A DNA stretch of 64,000 nucleotides, taken from contig JBFWOJ010000004.1 in the NCBI GenBank assembly GCA_050250575.1, positions 221,418 to 285,417 on the forward strand. The letters run 5' to 3'. The notes under the pieces are model-generated. The model ran no database searches. It worked only from the letters and a program-made list of their open reading frames with translations, and was not told the DNA's origin. The translations under genes were made by a program, and so were the position numbers. The stretch is from SHVO01 sp050250575. GTDB lineage: Bacteria; Pseudomonadota; Alphaproteobacteria; Rhodospirillales; Rhodospirillaceae. Position 1 is the first letter of the stretch; the number at the start of each line of letters is the position of its first letter. Below are positions 17,153-24,993 of the stretch, in pieces.

Positions 17153-18724
17153 ATGACTTCGGTCGGTAAGAAAATCGTTGCCGTTCTTTTGCTGGGCTCG
17201 GCGCTCGCACCGCCGGCGCTCGCCACCACCGCCGGGCAGCGCGCGCAGGCCACCGAAGGGGTCGAGACGCGCGCGAAGCTGGTGCAGGAGATGGTCGACA
17301 GCATCTTCAGCTTCGCCGAGCCCGGGTTTCAGGAAGTTCGCACCTCCGCTTACATCACCGGCGTTCTCGAAAAGAACGGCTTCAAAGTCACGCGCGGTGT
17401 TTCCGGGATTCCCACCGCCTGGACCGCAACATGGGGCGACGGCGGTCCGCTGATCGCCCTCGGCAGCGATATCGACGGCCTGCTCGGGCTCTCTCAGTAT
17501 CCCGGTTCGCCGAAAATCAGACCGATGGTCGAAGGCGCGCCGGGCCATGGCGAAGGTCACAACTCCGGCATGCCGGTCGTGGTCGCGGCGGCGCTCGCGG
17601 CCAAGGACGTGATGGAGAAGAACAACATCAAGGGCCGGCTGATGCTTTGGCCCGGCGTCGCCGAGGAGCTGCTCGGCTCGAAGGCCTTCTATGTGCGCGA
17701 CGGCGTTTTCAAGGGCGTGGATGCGAATATCTTCACGCACGTCTCCAACGACTTCAACGTCGGCTGGGGCGACATGGGCAACACCGGTATGGTCTCAGTC
17801 GAGTACCGATTCCACGGCAAGACGTCGCATGCCGCCGGTGCGCCATGGCTGGGCTTGAGCGCGCTGGACGGCGTCGAGCTCATGAACATCGCCTGGAACA
17901 TGCGGCGTGAGCATCTGCCCGTCACGCAGCGCTCGCACTATGTCATCACCAACGGGGGCGGGCAGCCCAACGTCGTGCCCGGCGAAGCTGCGGTATGGTA
18001 TTACTTCCGCGAACGCACCTTCGATGCCGTGCGCAAGCTTTATGAGCTCGGCAACGAAATCTCCGAAGCTGCGGCCAAGGCGACGGGTACGACCGTCACG
18101 CGCCAGGTGTACGGCCACGCGGCGGTCAACCACGGCAACCGGCCGCTGGCGGAAGCGATGTACGCCAACATCCGGCGCGTCGGCATGCCGCAGTGGTCGG
18201 CGGACGATCAGGCGTTTGCAAAGCAGGTTCAGGAAGCCAACGGCTTCGCGCTGAAGCCGCTGGCCACCGAGATTCCGCCGATCTCCACACCGGAGAGCCG
18301 CGGCTCGGGCGTCAATGCAAGTTCAGACGATATCGGCGATGTCATGTGGACGGTGCCGACGATCACGCTGCGCTTTCCGTCCAATATTCCCAATACCACG
18401 GCCCACCATGTGACGGCGGCCATCGGCATGACGACGCCGATCGCGCACAAGGGCGCTGTCGCAGGCGCGAAAGCGCTCGCGCTGACCATCCTCGACATCG
18501 CGACCACACCTGCGCTTGTTACTGCGGCGAAGGATTACTTCACCAACGTGCAGACCAGGGATCAGAAGTACGATCCTGTGCTCGTCGCCAGCGACAAGCC
18601 GCCCATCCATCTCAATCACAATCTCATGACGCTTATGCGTCCGCAGATGGAAAAGTTCTATTACGACCCGAGCAAGCACGCGACCTATCTCGACCAGCTC
18701 GGCATCAGCTATCCGGCGAAATGA
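17153..18724 (+). CDS. Exported M20-family amidohydrolase (AbgB-like), first of a tandem pair
   Basis: The ATG at 17153 is chosen over the one at 17090 because GGGGGA lies just before it and the 523-residue product then starts with a good signal peptide ending ALA/TT. The body is an M20/M25/M40 metallo-amidohydrolase of the p-aminobenzoyl-glutamate hydrolase (AbgB) type. Metal-site segments include GHGEGHNSGMPV and LWPGVAEELLGSK, with FHGKTSHAAGAPW opening the dimerisation domain. AbgB acts in the cytoplasm in other bacteria; this version carries an export signal, so it probably hydrolyses amides or peptides in the periplasm. The natural substrate is unknown. A near-duplicate gene follows after 23 bases. 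Confidence 0.9.
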   Translation: MTSVGKKIVAVLLLGSALAPPALATTAGQRAQATEGVETRAKLVQEMVDSIFSFAEPGFQEVRTSAYITGVLEKNGFKVTRGVSGIPTAWTATWGDGGPLIALGSDIDGLLGLSQYPGSPKIRPMVEGAPGHGEGHNSGMPVVVAAALAAKDVMEKNNIKGRLMLWPGVAEELLGSKAFYVRDGVFKGVDANIFTHVSNDFNVGWGDMGNTGMVSVEYRFHGKTSHAAGAPWLGLSALDGVELMNIAWNMRREHLPVTQRSHYVITNGGGQPNVVPGEAAVWYYFRERTFDAVRKLYELGNEISEAAAKATGTTVTRQVYGHAAVNHGNRPLAEAMYANIRRVGMPQWSADDQAFAKQVQEANGFALKPLATEIPPISTPESRGSGVNASSDDIGDVMWTVPTITLRFPSNIPNTTAHHVTAAIGMTTPIAHKGAVAGAKALALTILDIATTPALVTAAKDYFTNVQTRDQKYDPVLVASDKPPIHLNHNLMTLMRPQMEKFYYDPSKHATYLDQLGISYPAK

Positions 18725-18747
18725 ACGGCGCTTCAGGGAAACCAAAC

Positions 18748-20331
18748 ATGACGAAGAAAATGGCAGCGGCTCTCCTTGTGAGCACCGCGTTGATGATTCC
18801 GCTGACACCAGCTCTGGCAACGACCGCCGGTCAGCGTGCGCAAGCCACCGAAGGCGTCGAAGGGCGCGCGAAGATGATCCAGGAGATGGTGGACTCCGTC
18901 TTCAGCTTCGCCGAGCCGGGCTTCCAGGAATTCCGCACCTCCGCGTACCTCACGGGAATTCTGGAGAAGGAAGGCTTCACCATCTCCCGCGGCGTTGCGG
19001 GCATCCCGACGGCATGGACCGCAACGTGGGGTGACTCAGGTCCTGTGATCGCGCTCGGCAGCGACATCGATGCGCTGCTCGGTCTTTCCCAGGTGCCCGG
19101 TTCGCCGCAGATCAAACCGATGCTCGAAGGCGCTCCGGGACATGGTGAAGGTCATAATTCCGGCATGCCCGTTGTGATCGCCGCCGCGCTCGCGGCGCGC
19201 GATGTGATGATCAAGAACGGCATCAAGGCGCGCCTGATGCTTTGGCCGGGCGTTGCCGAAGAATTGCTCGCCACCAAAGCCTTTTACGTGCGCGATGGCC
19301 TCTTCAAGAATGTCGACGTCTGCATCTTCACCCATGTGTCCAGCGACTTCAACGTCGGTTGGGGCGACATGGGCAACACCGGGATGGTCTCGGTCGAGTA
19401 CCGCTTCAAGGGTAAGACTTCGCACGCCGCCGGCGCGCCCTGGCTCGGCCTTAGTGCTCTTGACGGCGTCGAACTGATGAATGTGGCGTGGAACATGCGG
19501 CGCGAGCATCTGCCCGTGACCCAGCGCTCGCACTACGTCATCACCAACGGCGGCGGACAGCCCAACGTGGTGCCGGGGGACGCCTCCGTTTGGTATTACT
19601 TCCGCGAACGCACCTTCAAGCAGATCCAGGATCTCTACGATCTCGCCAATACGATCTCCGAAGCGGCAGCCAAGGCGACGGGTACGACCGTCACGCGCCA
19701 GGTCATGGGATACGCTGCGCCCAACCACGGCAACCGCCCGCTCGCCGAGGCGGCGCATCAGAACATCGTGCGCGTGGGAATGCCGAAATGGACGCCTGAG
19801 GACCAGGCGTTCGCCAAGATGGTGCAGGAAGCCAACGGCTTCACCTTGAAGCCGCTTGCGACCGAGGTGCCGAAGATTTCCACGCCCGAGAGCCGCGGCG
19901 TCTCAACAGGAGGCGGCTCGGACGATATCGGCGATATCATGTGGACGGTGCCCACCATCACCATGCGGTATCCATCCAATGTGCCGAATACGACCGGACA
20001 CCATGTGACCGCGGCCATCGCGATGAGCACGCCGATCGCACACAAGGGCGCACTTGCGGGCGCGCAGGCGCTGGCTATGACGATCCTCGATATCGCGACC
20101 ACACCCTCGCTCGTCGCAGCAGCCAAGGACTATTTCAAGGACGTGCAAACCAAGGAGGAGAAGTACGCACCGGTGCTGGTGGCGAGCGATAAGCCCGCGA
20201 TCCATCTCAACAAGGATCTGATGACGTTGCTGCGCCCGCAGATGGAACAGTTCTACTACGACCCCGGCAAGCACGAGACGTACTTGGACCAGCTCGGGAT
20301 CAAGTACCCGCCGGCGCCGGCGGCAAAATAG
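18748..20331 (+). CDS. Exported M20-family amidohydrolase (AbgB-like), second of a tandem pair
   Basis: The 527-residue paralogue of the preceding gene has the same signal peptide layout (ending ALA/TT), the same GHGEGHNSGMPV metal segment and KTSHAAGAPW. The proteins align without visible gaps over nearly all their length, with a C-terminal extension of a few residues (PPAPAAK) here. The ATG at 18748 is preferred to one at 18721 that overlaps the previous stop, because only the former gives a compact signal peptide and has AGGGAA upstream. The pair is a recent tandem duplication and is likely one operon. Divergence between the copies lies mainly in surface residues, so they may differ in substrate range. 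Confidence 0.9.
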   Translation: MTKKMAAALLVSTALMIPLTPALATTAGQRAQATEGVEGRAKMIQEMVDSVFSFAEPGFQEFRTSAYLTGILEKEGFTISRGVAGIPTAWTATWGDSGPVIALGSDIDALLGLSQVPGSPQIKPMLEGAPGHGEGHNSGMPVVIAAALAARDVMIKNGIKARLMLWPGVAEELLATKAFYVRDGLFKNVDVCIFTHVSSDFNVGWGDMGNTGMVSVEYRFKGKTSHAAGAPWLGLSALDGVELMNVAWNMRREHLPVTQRSHYVITNGGGQPNVVPGDASVWYYFRERTFKQIQDLYDLANTISEAAAKATGTTVTRQVMGYAAPNHGNRPLAEAAHQNIVRVGMPKWTPEDQAFAKMVQEANGFTLKPLATEVPKISTPESRGVSTGGGSDDIGDIMWTVPTITMRYPSNVPNTTGHHVTAAIAMSTPIAHKGALAGAQALAMTILDIATTPSLVAAAKDYFKDVQTKEEKYAPVLVASDKPAIHLNKDLMTLLRPQMEQFYYDPGKHETYLDQLGIKYPPAPAAK

Positions 20332-20405
20332 TCCGCGTGGGCTAATCGGCAATGACCGCCGTGCAACCGCCAGGCGCGGGCCGGCGGCGGGTGCGATAGC
20401 GGGCG

Positions 20406-20930
20406 TCAGTTCAGCCAGGACATGTCGGTCAATTCCAGCGCTGGCGAAATGCCAAGCTGTCTTGCCGCCAGGGCCTCTGCGGGGCAGGGCCGTAAAGGAT
20501 ATGGCAGCTGCGGCAAATGCAATCCCGCACGGGCCATGCCCAGCGCCACCTCCTCGAGGTGCCCGAGTACGACCCGGGCTGCCGCCGGCGGCAACAACCG
20601 CCACAGCACCCGGCGCGCCCCGAATTCGTTTTCATACTGGAGCAAAAGAACAACTTGAAGAATGAGCTCCTCGTCCAAGCCTACGTGAGGTGAACAGGAG
20701 GTCCGCACATCTATCGGCCGGCGGGCCGTGGTTCCCATCGCCCGCACCGCTGCGATGAGATGTTGCGAGTCCGCAGGGGTAAGGCGCGCGATCTCGAATC
20801 CTTCGCGACATGTCTTTTCGAGTTCGGGTTTTCCGCGCGTCGCTTCAACGGTGAGGCGCAGCGAGCAGAGCAAAAAAAGTTCGGAGGTGGTGAGCGTACG
20901 AAGGTGTCGCGAAGAAAGGGAGCCGGACAT
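20406..20930 (-). CDS. Unrecognised 174-residue protein next to a Fur-type box
   Basis: The ATG at 20930 has a strong AGGAGA upstream. The product is soluble, leucine-, arginine- and cysteine-containing, without signal peptide or membrane segment. The motifs LRTLTTSELFLLCSLRL, PIDVRTSCSPHVGLDEE and RRVLWRLLPPAAARVVLGH are evenly helical. I cannot assign a family. About 46 bases upstream of the start is an AT-rich imperfect palindrome like a ferric-uptake-regulator box, so the gene may be iron-regulated; that is inference. It stands alone on the minus strand between the amidohydrolase pair and the BrkB-type gene. Confidence 0.65.
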   Translation of the reverse strand: MSGSLSSRHLRTLTTSELFLLCSLRLTVEATRGKPELEKTCREGFEIARLTPADSQHLIAAVRAMGTTARRPIDVRTSCSPHVGLDEELILQVVLLLQYENEFGARRVLWRLLPPAAARVVLGHLEEVALGMARAGLHLPQLPYPLRPCPAEALAARQLGISPALELTDMSWLN

Positions 20931-20976
20931 GCTTTCTCCTGGGTCACTGGACCGCAGGAAACATACGCATAATTAA

Positions 20977-21007
20977 GAATGATTCGCAATAATATTAATA
21001 ATTATTC
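20977..21007 (-). promoter_or_regulatory. Fur-like AT-rich palindrome
   Basis: GAATGATT (20977-20984) is an inverted match (7 of 8) to AATTATTC (21000-21007), with ATTAATAATT-type sequence between. In GC-rich DNA such a block stands out, and it resembles the GATAAT-type units of Fur/Irr sites. It lies upstream of the minus-strand unknown gene starting at 20930. Confidence 0.45.
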
Positions 21008-21315
21008 TCAATATATTCCGATTTACTAGTTAGATCAATATCTTAGCGGGGATCAGGCAGGGCGCTTGTATTGGGTGCGAACGGCCGTTTCTTGGCGCCG
21101 CCGTCGAGAAGGTGACCCTTCCGCACACGCGCCTATTTTTCTCATCGGACTCGGCGCCGTTTTTTCTTCCTGCACGGTCGGCGCGCGCGGCGGTGAATAG
21201 GAAGTCCATGATGGCTCTCGGTCGACGCTGCGTCTGCTCCCTCTGCGGGGGCATGCGCATTCACGGCCGTCACCCGCGCATCGGAACAAGCACTCAAAAG
21301 AACAGTTGATTTCAC
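21008..21315. other. Gap upstream of the BrkB-type gene
   Basis: No supported gene. The left end continues the AT-rich block; the rest is ordinary GC-rich sequence. I see no clear terminator or repeat. Confidence 0.4.
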
Positions 21316-22281
21316 ATGTCTTCCGCTGATGCCGCCGCAGCGAAACACCATCCAACCCGGTCGCCTGTCCAGGTCCTGCGCGAGGACTGGCGCAAGATAT
21401 TGCGCTCGTTATGGCGCGAGTTGAAGGAGGATAACCTCTCGCTCGTTTCCGCCGGCGTCGGCTTCTATGCCCTGTTGGCGATTTTCCCCGCCATCGGCGC
21501 GATCGTTGCGCTTTATGGATTGATCGCCGACCGCGCGACCATCGTCGAGCACCTCAGCTTTATCCGATCGGTGCTGCCGCGGGACGCTTATCAGCTTCTG
21601 GCCGATCAGGTCCGCGAACTCACGTCCGGTGAGCCCGCCGAGCTTGGCTTAGGTTTCGCCGTCGGCGTGATTATCTCGATGTGGAGCGCCTCGCGGGCCG
21701 TGATTGCGCTGATCACCGCCATGAACATCGCCTACGAAGAACAGGAGGAACGCGGTTTCATCCACCTCAACCTCATCGCCGTCGGGTTCACCCTCGCGGG
21801 CCTGGCGGTAATGCTGGTGGCGATGGCGGTCTTGGGAGGACTGCCGGCTGTTGTCGAACAGATGGAACTTCCCGCGTGGCTCGCGGCCTCGGTCCTGCTT
21901 CTGCGCTGGCCGCCGCTCGGGGTCTTGGTGCTGATGGGGCTCGCGCTGCTCTATCGCTACGGCCCGAGCCGCGCGAACGCGAAGCTCGAATGGCTGAGCC
22001 CCGGCGCCATCTTCGCCATGCTCCTCTGGCTCCTCGCTTCGGCCGGCTTTTCGCTCTACGTCACGAACTTCGGAAAGTACAACGAGACCTTTGGGTCGCT
22101 GGCCGCCGGCATCATCTTGCTGCTGTGGTTCTATGTCTCGGCCTATGCCGTCTGTATAGGCGCGGAAATCAACGCCGAAATCGAATATCGTACGCGAGGC
22201 GACACCACGACCGGGCGCCCGCGGCCCATCGGCCGCCGGGGCGCGACGGTCGCCGATACCAAGTCGCCGGACGCAGAATAG
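21316..22281 (+). CDS. YihY/virulence factor BrkB family membrane protein
   Basis: The 321-residue protein has a basic cytoplasmic N-terminus (about 1-45) with WRELKEDNLSLVSAGVGFYALLAIFP, where the invariant family turn begins. About six membrane helices follow, with characteristic RYGPSR and ITAMNIAYEE segments and a final helix ending EINAEIEYRTRG. BrkB/YihY proteins are inner-membrane proteins of uncertain function, once proposed as ribonucleases and now usually seen as transport-like. The length is normal. The gene stands alone; the SDR gene begins 58 bases downstream on the same strand. Confidence 0.93.
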   Translation: MSSADAAAAKHHPTRSPVQVLREDWRKILRSLWRELKEDNLSLVSAGVGFYALLAIFPAIGAIVALYGLIADRATIVEHLSFIRSVLPRDAYQLLADQVRELTSGEPAELGLGFAVGVIISMWSASRAVIALITAMNIAYEEQEERGFIHLNLIAVGFTLAGLAVMLVAMAVLGGLPAVVEQMELPAWLAASVLLLRWPPLGVLVLMGLALLYRYGPSRANAKLEWLSPGAIFAMLLWLLASAGFSLYVTNFGKYNETFGSLAAGIILLLWFYVSAYAVCIGAEINAEIEYRTRGDTTTGRPRPIGRRGATVADTKSPDAE

Positions 22282-22339
22282 TTTTCCACAGGCCGAAACA
22301 GGCTGCGGGCGGCTTGGCCCCAAAAGGCAAGGGTGAGCT

Positions 22340-23116
22340 ATGAAAACCACGCATATCTTCGCGGTCCTGCTTTTGGGCATGTGCATAACTTCGGCGCGCG
22401 CCGAAACCGTGCTCGTCACGGGTTCGAATCGCGGGATCGGCCTCGAGTTTGTACGCCAGTACGCTCAGCGCGGATGGACCGTCATCGCCACGGCGCGGGC
22501 GCCGGACAGCGCCGAAGAGCTCAAAGCGCTCGCCGCACGACATAGAGGCGTGCGGATCGAAAGACTCGATGTCGTGGATGTGGAGGGGATCAAGGCGCTT
22601 GCCGCCAAGTATTCCGGCACGCCCATCGATGTGCTCATCAACAATGCGGGCGTGCTCGGGGAACTCGATCGCCAGAAGCTGGGATCCTTCCATTACGAGG
22701 AGTTTCAGAACGTGATGGGGGTCAACACTTACGGACCGCTCGCGGTCAGCGACGCATTCCGTTCCCATGTCGCCGCGAGCCGGCAGAAAAAAATCATCGG
22801 CATCACCTCGGGTTCCGGCCAAATCTCGCTCACCGTCGGCGGTGGCTCTTACTTCTATAAAGCCAGCAAAATCGGGCTAAACATGGTGTTCCGCGCGCTG
22901 GCCAGCGATCTCGAAAGCGATGGGATCATCGTCGCCCTGATCGCTCCGGGCGCGGTCAATACCGATATGCGGCGCGCCGCCGTCGGCCCCGAGGCTGCGG
23001 CGCGCGACCTTTCCGCGAGTGAAAGCGTCGGCGCGATGATGAAGACAATCGACGCGCTTACGCGTTCCGAAAGCGGTCGGGCGCTCAATTACGATGGGCG
23101 CGCGATCGCGTGGTAG
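22340..23116 (+). CDS. Short-chain dehydrogenase/reductase with an N-terminal signal peptide
   Basis: The 258-residue protein has a classical SDR fold: cofactor motif TGSNRGIG directly after the first strand, NNAG (about 97-100), a serine in GITSGSGQ, and the catalytic YKASK. What is odd is the N-terminus: residues 1-21 form a good signal peptide (hydrophobic AVLLLGMCI core, ending ARA) that abuts the first Rossmann strand ETVLVTG. SDR enzymes normally use NAD(P)H in the cytoplasm, so export would separate it from its cofactor. The start has a GAGCT sequence upstream and no better internal ATG. Substrate unknown. Confidence 0.88.
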   Translation: MKTTHIFAVLLLGMCITSARAETVLVTGSNRGIGLEFVRQYAQRGWTVIATARAPDSAEELKALAARHRGVRIERLDVVDVEGIKALAAKYSGTPIDVLINNAGVLGELDRQKLGSFHYEEFQNVMGVNTYGPLAVSDAFRSHVAASRQKKIIGITSGSGQISLTVGGGSYFYKASKIGLNMVFRALASDLESDGIIVALIAPGAVNTDMRRAAVGPEAAARDLSASESVGAMMKTIDALTRSESGRALNYDGRAIAW

Positions 23117-23242
23117 CGACCGGAAAAAACGGATCGCGCGCTCCTCATGTGCGGCAGCGCTCGGCGATGAAATTGTTAATGCGCTGCCAAGTCTGATTTG
23201 CCTTGAAAGGCAAGGCGTATCGGCCACCCTCCATGCAAAAAA

Positions 23243-23281
23243 TGTCGGAAAATATGTGTTAAACAGCGGTCCGGCGCTTGC
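23243..23281 (+). promoter_or_regulatory. Possible sigma-54-like element with upstream motif before HU
   Basis: TGTCGGAAAATATGTG (23243-23258) shares its first ten bases with a candidate PrsR site upstream of the PEP-CTERM gene. CGGTCC-N5-TTGC at 23267-23281 keeps the GG/GC spacing of a -24/-12 promoter but matches the -24 consensus poorly. It may equally be chance; the HU gene starts 104 bases further on. Confidence 0.2.
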
Positions 23282-23385
23282 GTGCCCTAAGGACCTGCGA
23301 TAAGAGTGCAGCCAAGACGGCGCTGTTATCCTTATAAACAAGGCGTCCGTCGGGGTTAGCCAATCAACAATTCAGGGGTGGAAAA

Positions 23386-23685
23386 ATGGCCACATCGTCC
23401 GATAAGCCTGCGGTTGTCACGTTGAAGCATCTGGCGGCGACGCTCGCCGACAAGCATGAGCTGTCGAAGAAGGTATCCGGTGAGATCCTGGGCGACTTCG
23501 TCGGCTTGCTCACCAAGCACCTCAAGAAGGGTGACAAGATCCGCATCGGCGGTTTCGGTGTGCTGCAGGTCCGCAAGCGTCCTGCGCGTATGGGCCGTAA
23601 CCCGGCGACGGGCGAGCAGATCAAGATCAAGGCCAGCAAGAAAGTCGCTTTCCGCGCGGCCAAGGAACTCAAGGAAGCCGTCTAA
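23386..23685 (+). CDS. HU family DNA-binding protein
   Basis: A complete 99-residue HU/IHF-fold protein. The C-terminal half has the arm motif GGFGVLQVRKRPARMGRNP, with the conserved Arg/Pro tip, followed by ATGEQIKIKASKKVAFRAAK. It dimerises and bends DNA in the nucleoid. HU rather than IHF is suggested by the lack of IHF-specific residues, but this cannot be settled by eye. A few extra N-terminal residues (ATSSDKP) precede the domain. AGGGGTGG just before the ATG is a good ribosome binding site. A strong terminator follows, so it is monocistronic. As a DNA-bending protein it could assist the distant sigma-54 activator PrsR, but that is speculation. Confidence 0.95.
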   Translation: MATSSDKPAVVTLKHLAATLADKHELSKKVSGEILGDFVGLLTKHLKKGDKIRIGGFGVLQVRKRPARMGRNPATGEQIKIKASKKVAFRAAKELKEAV

Positions 23686-23710
23686 TCCGGCTCTTTTGCG
23701 ATACGCGTCT

Positions 23711-23776
23711 TGCCCGGGGGGTCCGGGCAGGACGCGGGCGTCGCCTCTGGAAAAGCCGGACGCGTCCGGCTTTTTT
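23711..23776. terminator. Tandem hairpins and terminator between HU and the DksA-like gene
   Basis: TGCCCGG (23711-23717) pairs with CCGGGCA (23723-23729). Further on, the perfect palindrome GCCGGACGCGTCCGGC (23755-23770) is flanked by AAAA and followed by TTTTTT (23771-23776). The second hairpin is a textbook bidirectional terminator serving both convergent genes. Confidence 0.85.
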
Positions 23777-23784
23777 CGTTTTCG

Positions 23785-24114
23785 CTACATCGGCGTCGAG
23801 CGGGTCTGTGCGCACTTGATGCACAGCGGGATCGCCGGATTTGCCTCGAGCCGGCCGGGCGCAATCTCTTCGTCGCACAACGCGCAGTAACCATAAGTAC
23901 CACGCTCGATGCGGGCCAGCGCGCTGTCGATCCGCATGAGTTCGCGTGACCGTCGTCGCTCGTTCTGGAACGCAAGTTCGCGCGCTTGAAGTGCGCTTGC
24001 GCGCGACAGACGGCCGACCACTTCGACCTCTTGATCCCGTTCTGCTTCGTGCAGGCTGCGTTCGATCTCGGCGCGCTGCGCGAGCAGCTGCTCCCTGATG
24101 GTGCTGATATTCAT
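23785..24114 (-). CDS. DksA/TraR-type C4 zinc finger protein
   Basis: The ATG at 24114 gives a 109-residue protein; an upstream in-frame ATG exists but lies in front of the family start. A long coiled-coil (about 5-70) is followed by a C4 zinc finger with Cys77, Cys80, Cys98 and Cys101 (CALC and CIKC). The family binds RNA polymerase through its secondary channel and modulates transcription, usually with ppGpp. This is shorter than DksA proper (about 150) and lacks its N-terminal segment, so it resembles TraR/YbiI-like members. The acidic DxxDA tip is not obvious. Its gene follows the PEP-CTERM gene after 97 bases. Confidence 0.88.
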   Translation of the reverse strand: MNISTIREQLLAQRAEIERSLHEAERDQEVEVVGRLSRASALQARELAFQNERRRSRELMRIDSALARIERGTYGYCALCDEEIAPGRLEANPAIPLCIKCAQTRSTPM

Positions 24115-24140
24115 AGGCGTATCGCTCGGGTTCTTAAGGA

Positions 24141-24170
24141 GCAGAGCCGACCCTTTCGGATCGGCTCTGC
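24141..24170 (-). terminator. Perfect hairpin downstream of the PEP-CTERM gene
   Basis: GCAGAGCCGA (24141-24150) and TCGGCTCTGC (24161-24170) form a perfect ten-pair stem with a ten-base loop, 41 bases past the PEP-CTERM stop codon. Read on the minus strand it is followed only by TCCTTAAG, so termination may be partial. It also lies in the leader of the DksA-like gene. Confidence 0.55.
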
Positions 24171-24211
24171 AGGACCTTCCGGACATGGTTGGTCCGGATC
24201 GTCAGCTGGTC

Positions 24212-24832
24212 TTAAGCAGCGGTCTGGGTGCTTGTGCTCGCCGTCATACGGCGGGTGAAGAACAGACCCAGGAGGCCAAGGCCAAGCAGGGCGACCGGCA
24301 GGGGCTCCGGTACCGAGGTGTGCATCGCAAGGACGAAACCGATGTTATCGGAAGTCGTACCGCTGAAAGTGTACTTGGCTTCGGTGGCGTCAAATCCAGG
24401 CGCATGCACCGTGGCATTGCCCCAAAGATCGATGAAGCCCGGCGTCGGGCCGCCGCGATCACCGACGTTCAGCGTATTCAGGTCCACCGTCACGCCGCTG
24501 TTCAGGATGAGGTAGCCGCCGATCGGCGTGAACGAGGACAGGCTCGGGATGTCCTTGAGCTTGCCGAGATCGCCGAAGTTGACCAGGTGGTCGAGGTCGC
24601 CGATATCGCCTTGCGTGACATACACCGAACCGCCGTTACCGATGAAAATCGAATCGGTATTGCCGAGGTGGCTGCCGGCCGGAAGATTGAAGGCACCGCC
24701 GATGCCGAAAGAGGCGAAGTTGATCGTGGCTGCGTCGGCCGACGGAGTGACGGCAAAGGCCGCTCCGATGGCGCCGACCGCCACAACCAGATTCCTCCAA
24801 GAGCGGAGAACGTTATCCAACATTTGAACCAA
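24212..24832 (-). CDS. PEP-CTERM sorting-domain protein (XrtA substrate)
   Basis: The 206-residue precursor has a signal peptide (about 1-34, ending ADA/AT), a serine-, glycine- and asparagine-rich extracellular domain of strand-rich type (35-172), and a C-terminal sorting signal. The signal is VPEP at 174-177, a 15-residue hydrophobic segment, then TRR at 193-195. Eleven extra residues (MTASTSTQTAA) follow the basic cluster, longer than usual. In the XrtA system the motif is cut by exosortase at the cell envelope and the protein is released or linked to the extracellular matrix. It is the only PEP-CTERM protein visible in the window. A consensus sigma-54 promoter lies 45 bases upstream, matching control by PrsK/PrsR. 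Confidence 0.93.
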   Translation of the reverse strand: MVQMLDNVLRSWRNLVVAVGAIGAAFAVTPSADAATINFASFGIGGAFNLPAGSHLGNTDSIFIGNGGSVYVTQGDIGDLDHLVNFGDLGKLKDIPSLSSFTPIGGYLILNSGVTVDLNTLNVGDRGGPTPGFIDLWGNATVHAPGFDATEAKYTFSGTTSDNIGFVLAMHTSVPEPLPVALLGLGLLGLFFTRRMTASTSTQTAA

Positions 24833-24876
24833 ACTCCTAATCTGAAACGGCCCTATGCCGTCCGCACCTCCAGGTC

Positions 24877-24892
24877 AGCAAGAAGCGTGCCA
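24877..24892 (-). promoter_or_regulatory. Consensus sigma-54 (-24/-12) promoter of the PEP-CTERM gene
   Basis: On the minus strand the sequence reads TGGCAC-N5-TTGCT (TGGCAC at plus 24892-24887, TTGC at 24881-24878). This is a full match to the consensus with exact spacing. It is 45 bases upstream of the PEP-CTERM start. The sigma-54 activator PrsR is encoded in the window at 29229-30632. Confidence 0.85.
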
Positions 24893-24932
24893 GCAGCGAA
24901 GGGCTTGTTTCAAAAGGAGAAGCCGACGCGGG

Positions 24933-24993
24933 TGTAAAATCCGCCCGACATCGCGTCGCTTTGGGCGAGGGCCCGGTGTCGGAAAAATTGTCA
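24933..24993 (-). promoter_or_regulatory. Two candidate PrsR enhancer sites upstream of the sigma-54 promoter
   Basis: TGTCGGAAAAATTGTCA at 24977-24993, and on the opposite strand TGTCGGGCGGATTTTACA at 24950-24933, share TGTCGG and the ATT core. Their centres are about 44 bases apart, close to four helical turns, and lie roughly 50 and 95 bases upstream of the -24 box, the normal enhancer distance. This is a motif-based guess. Confidence 0.35.
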
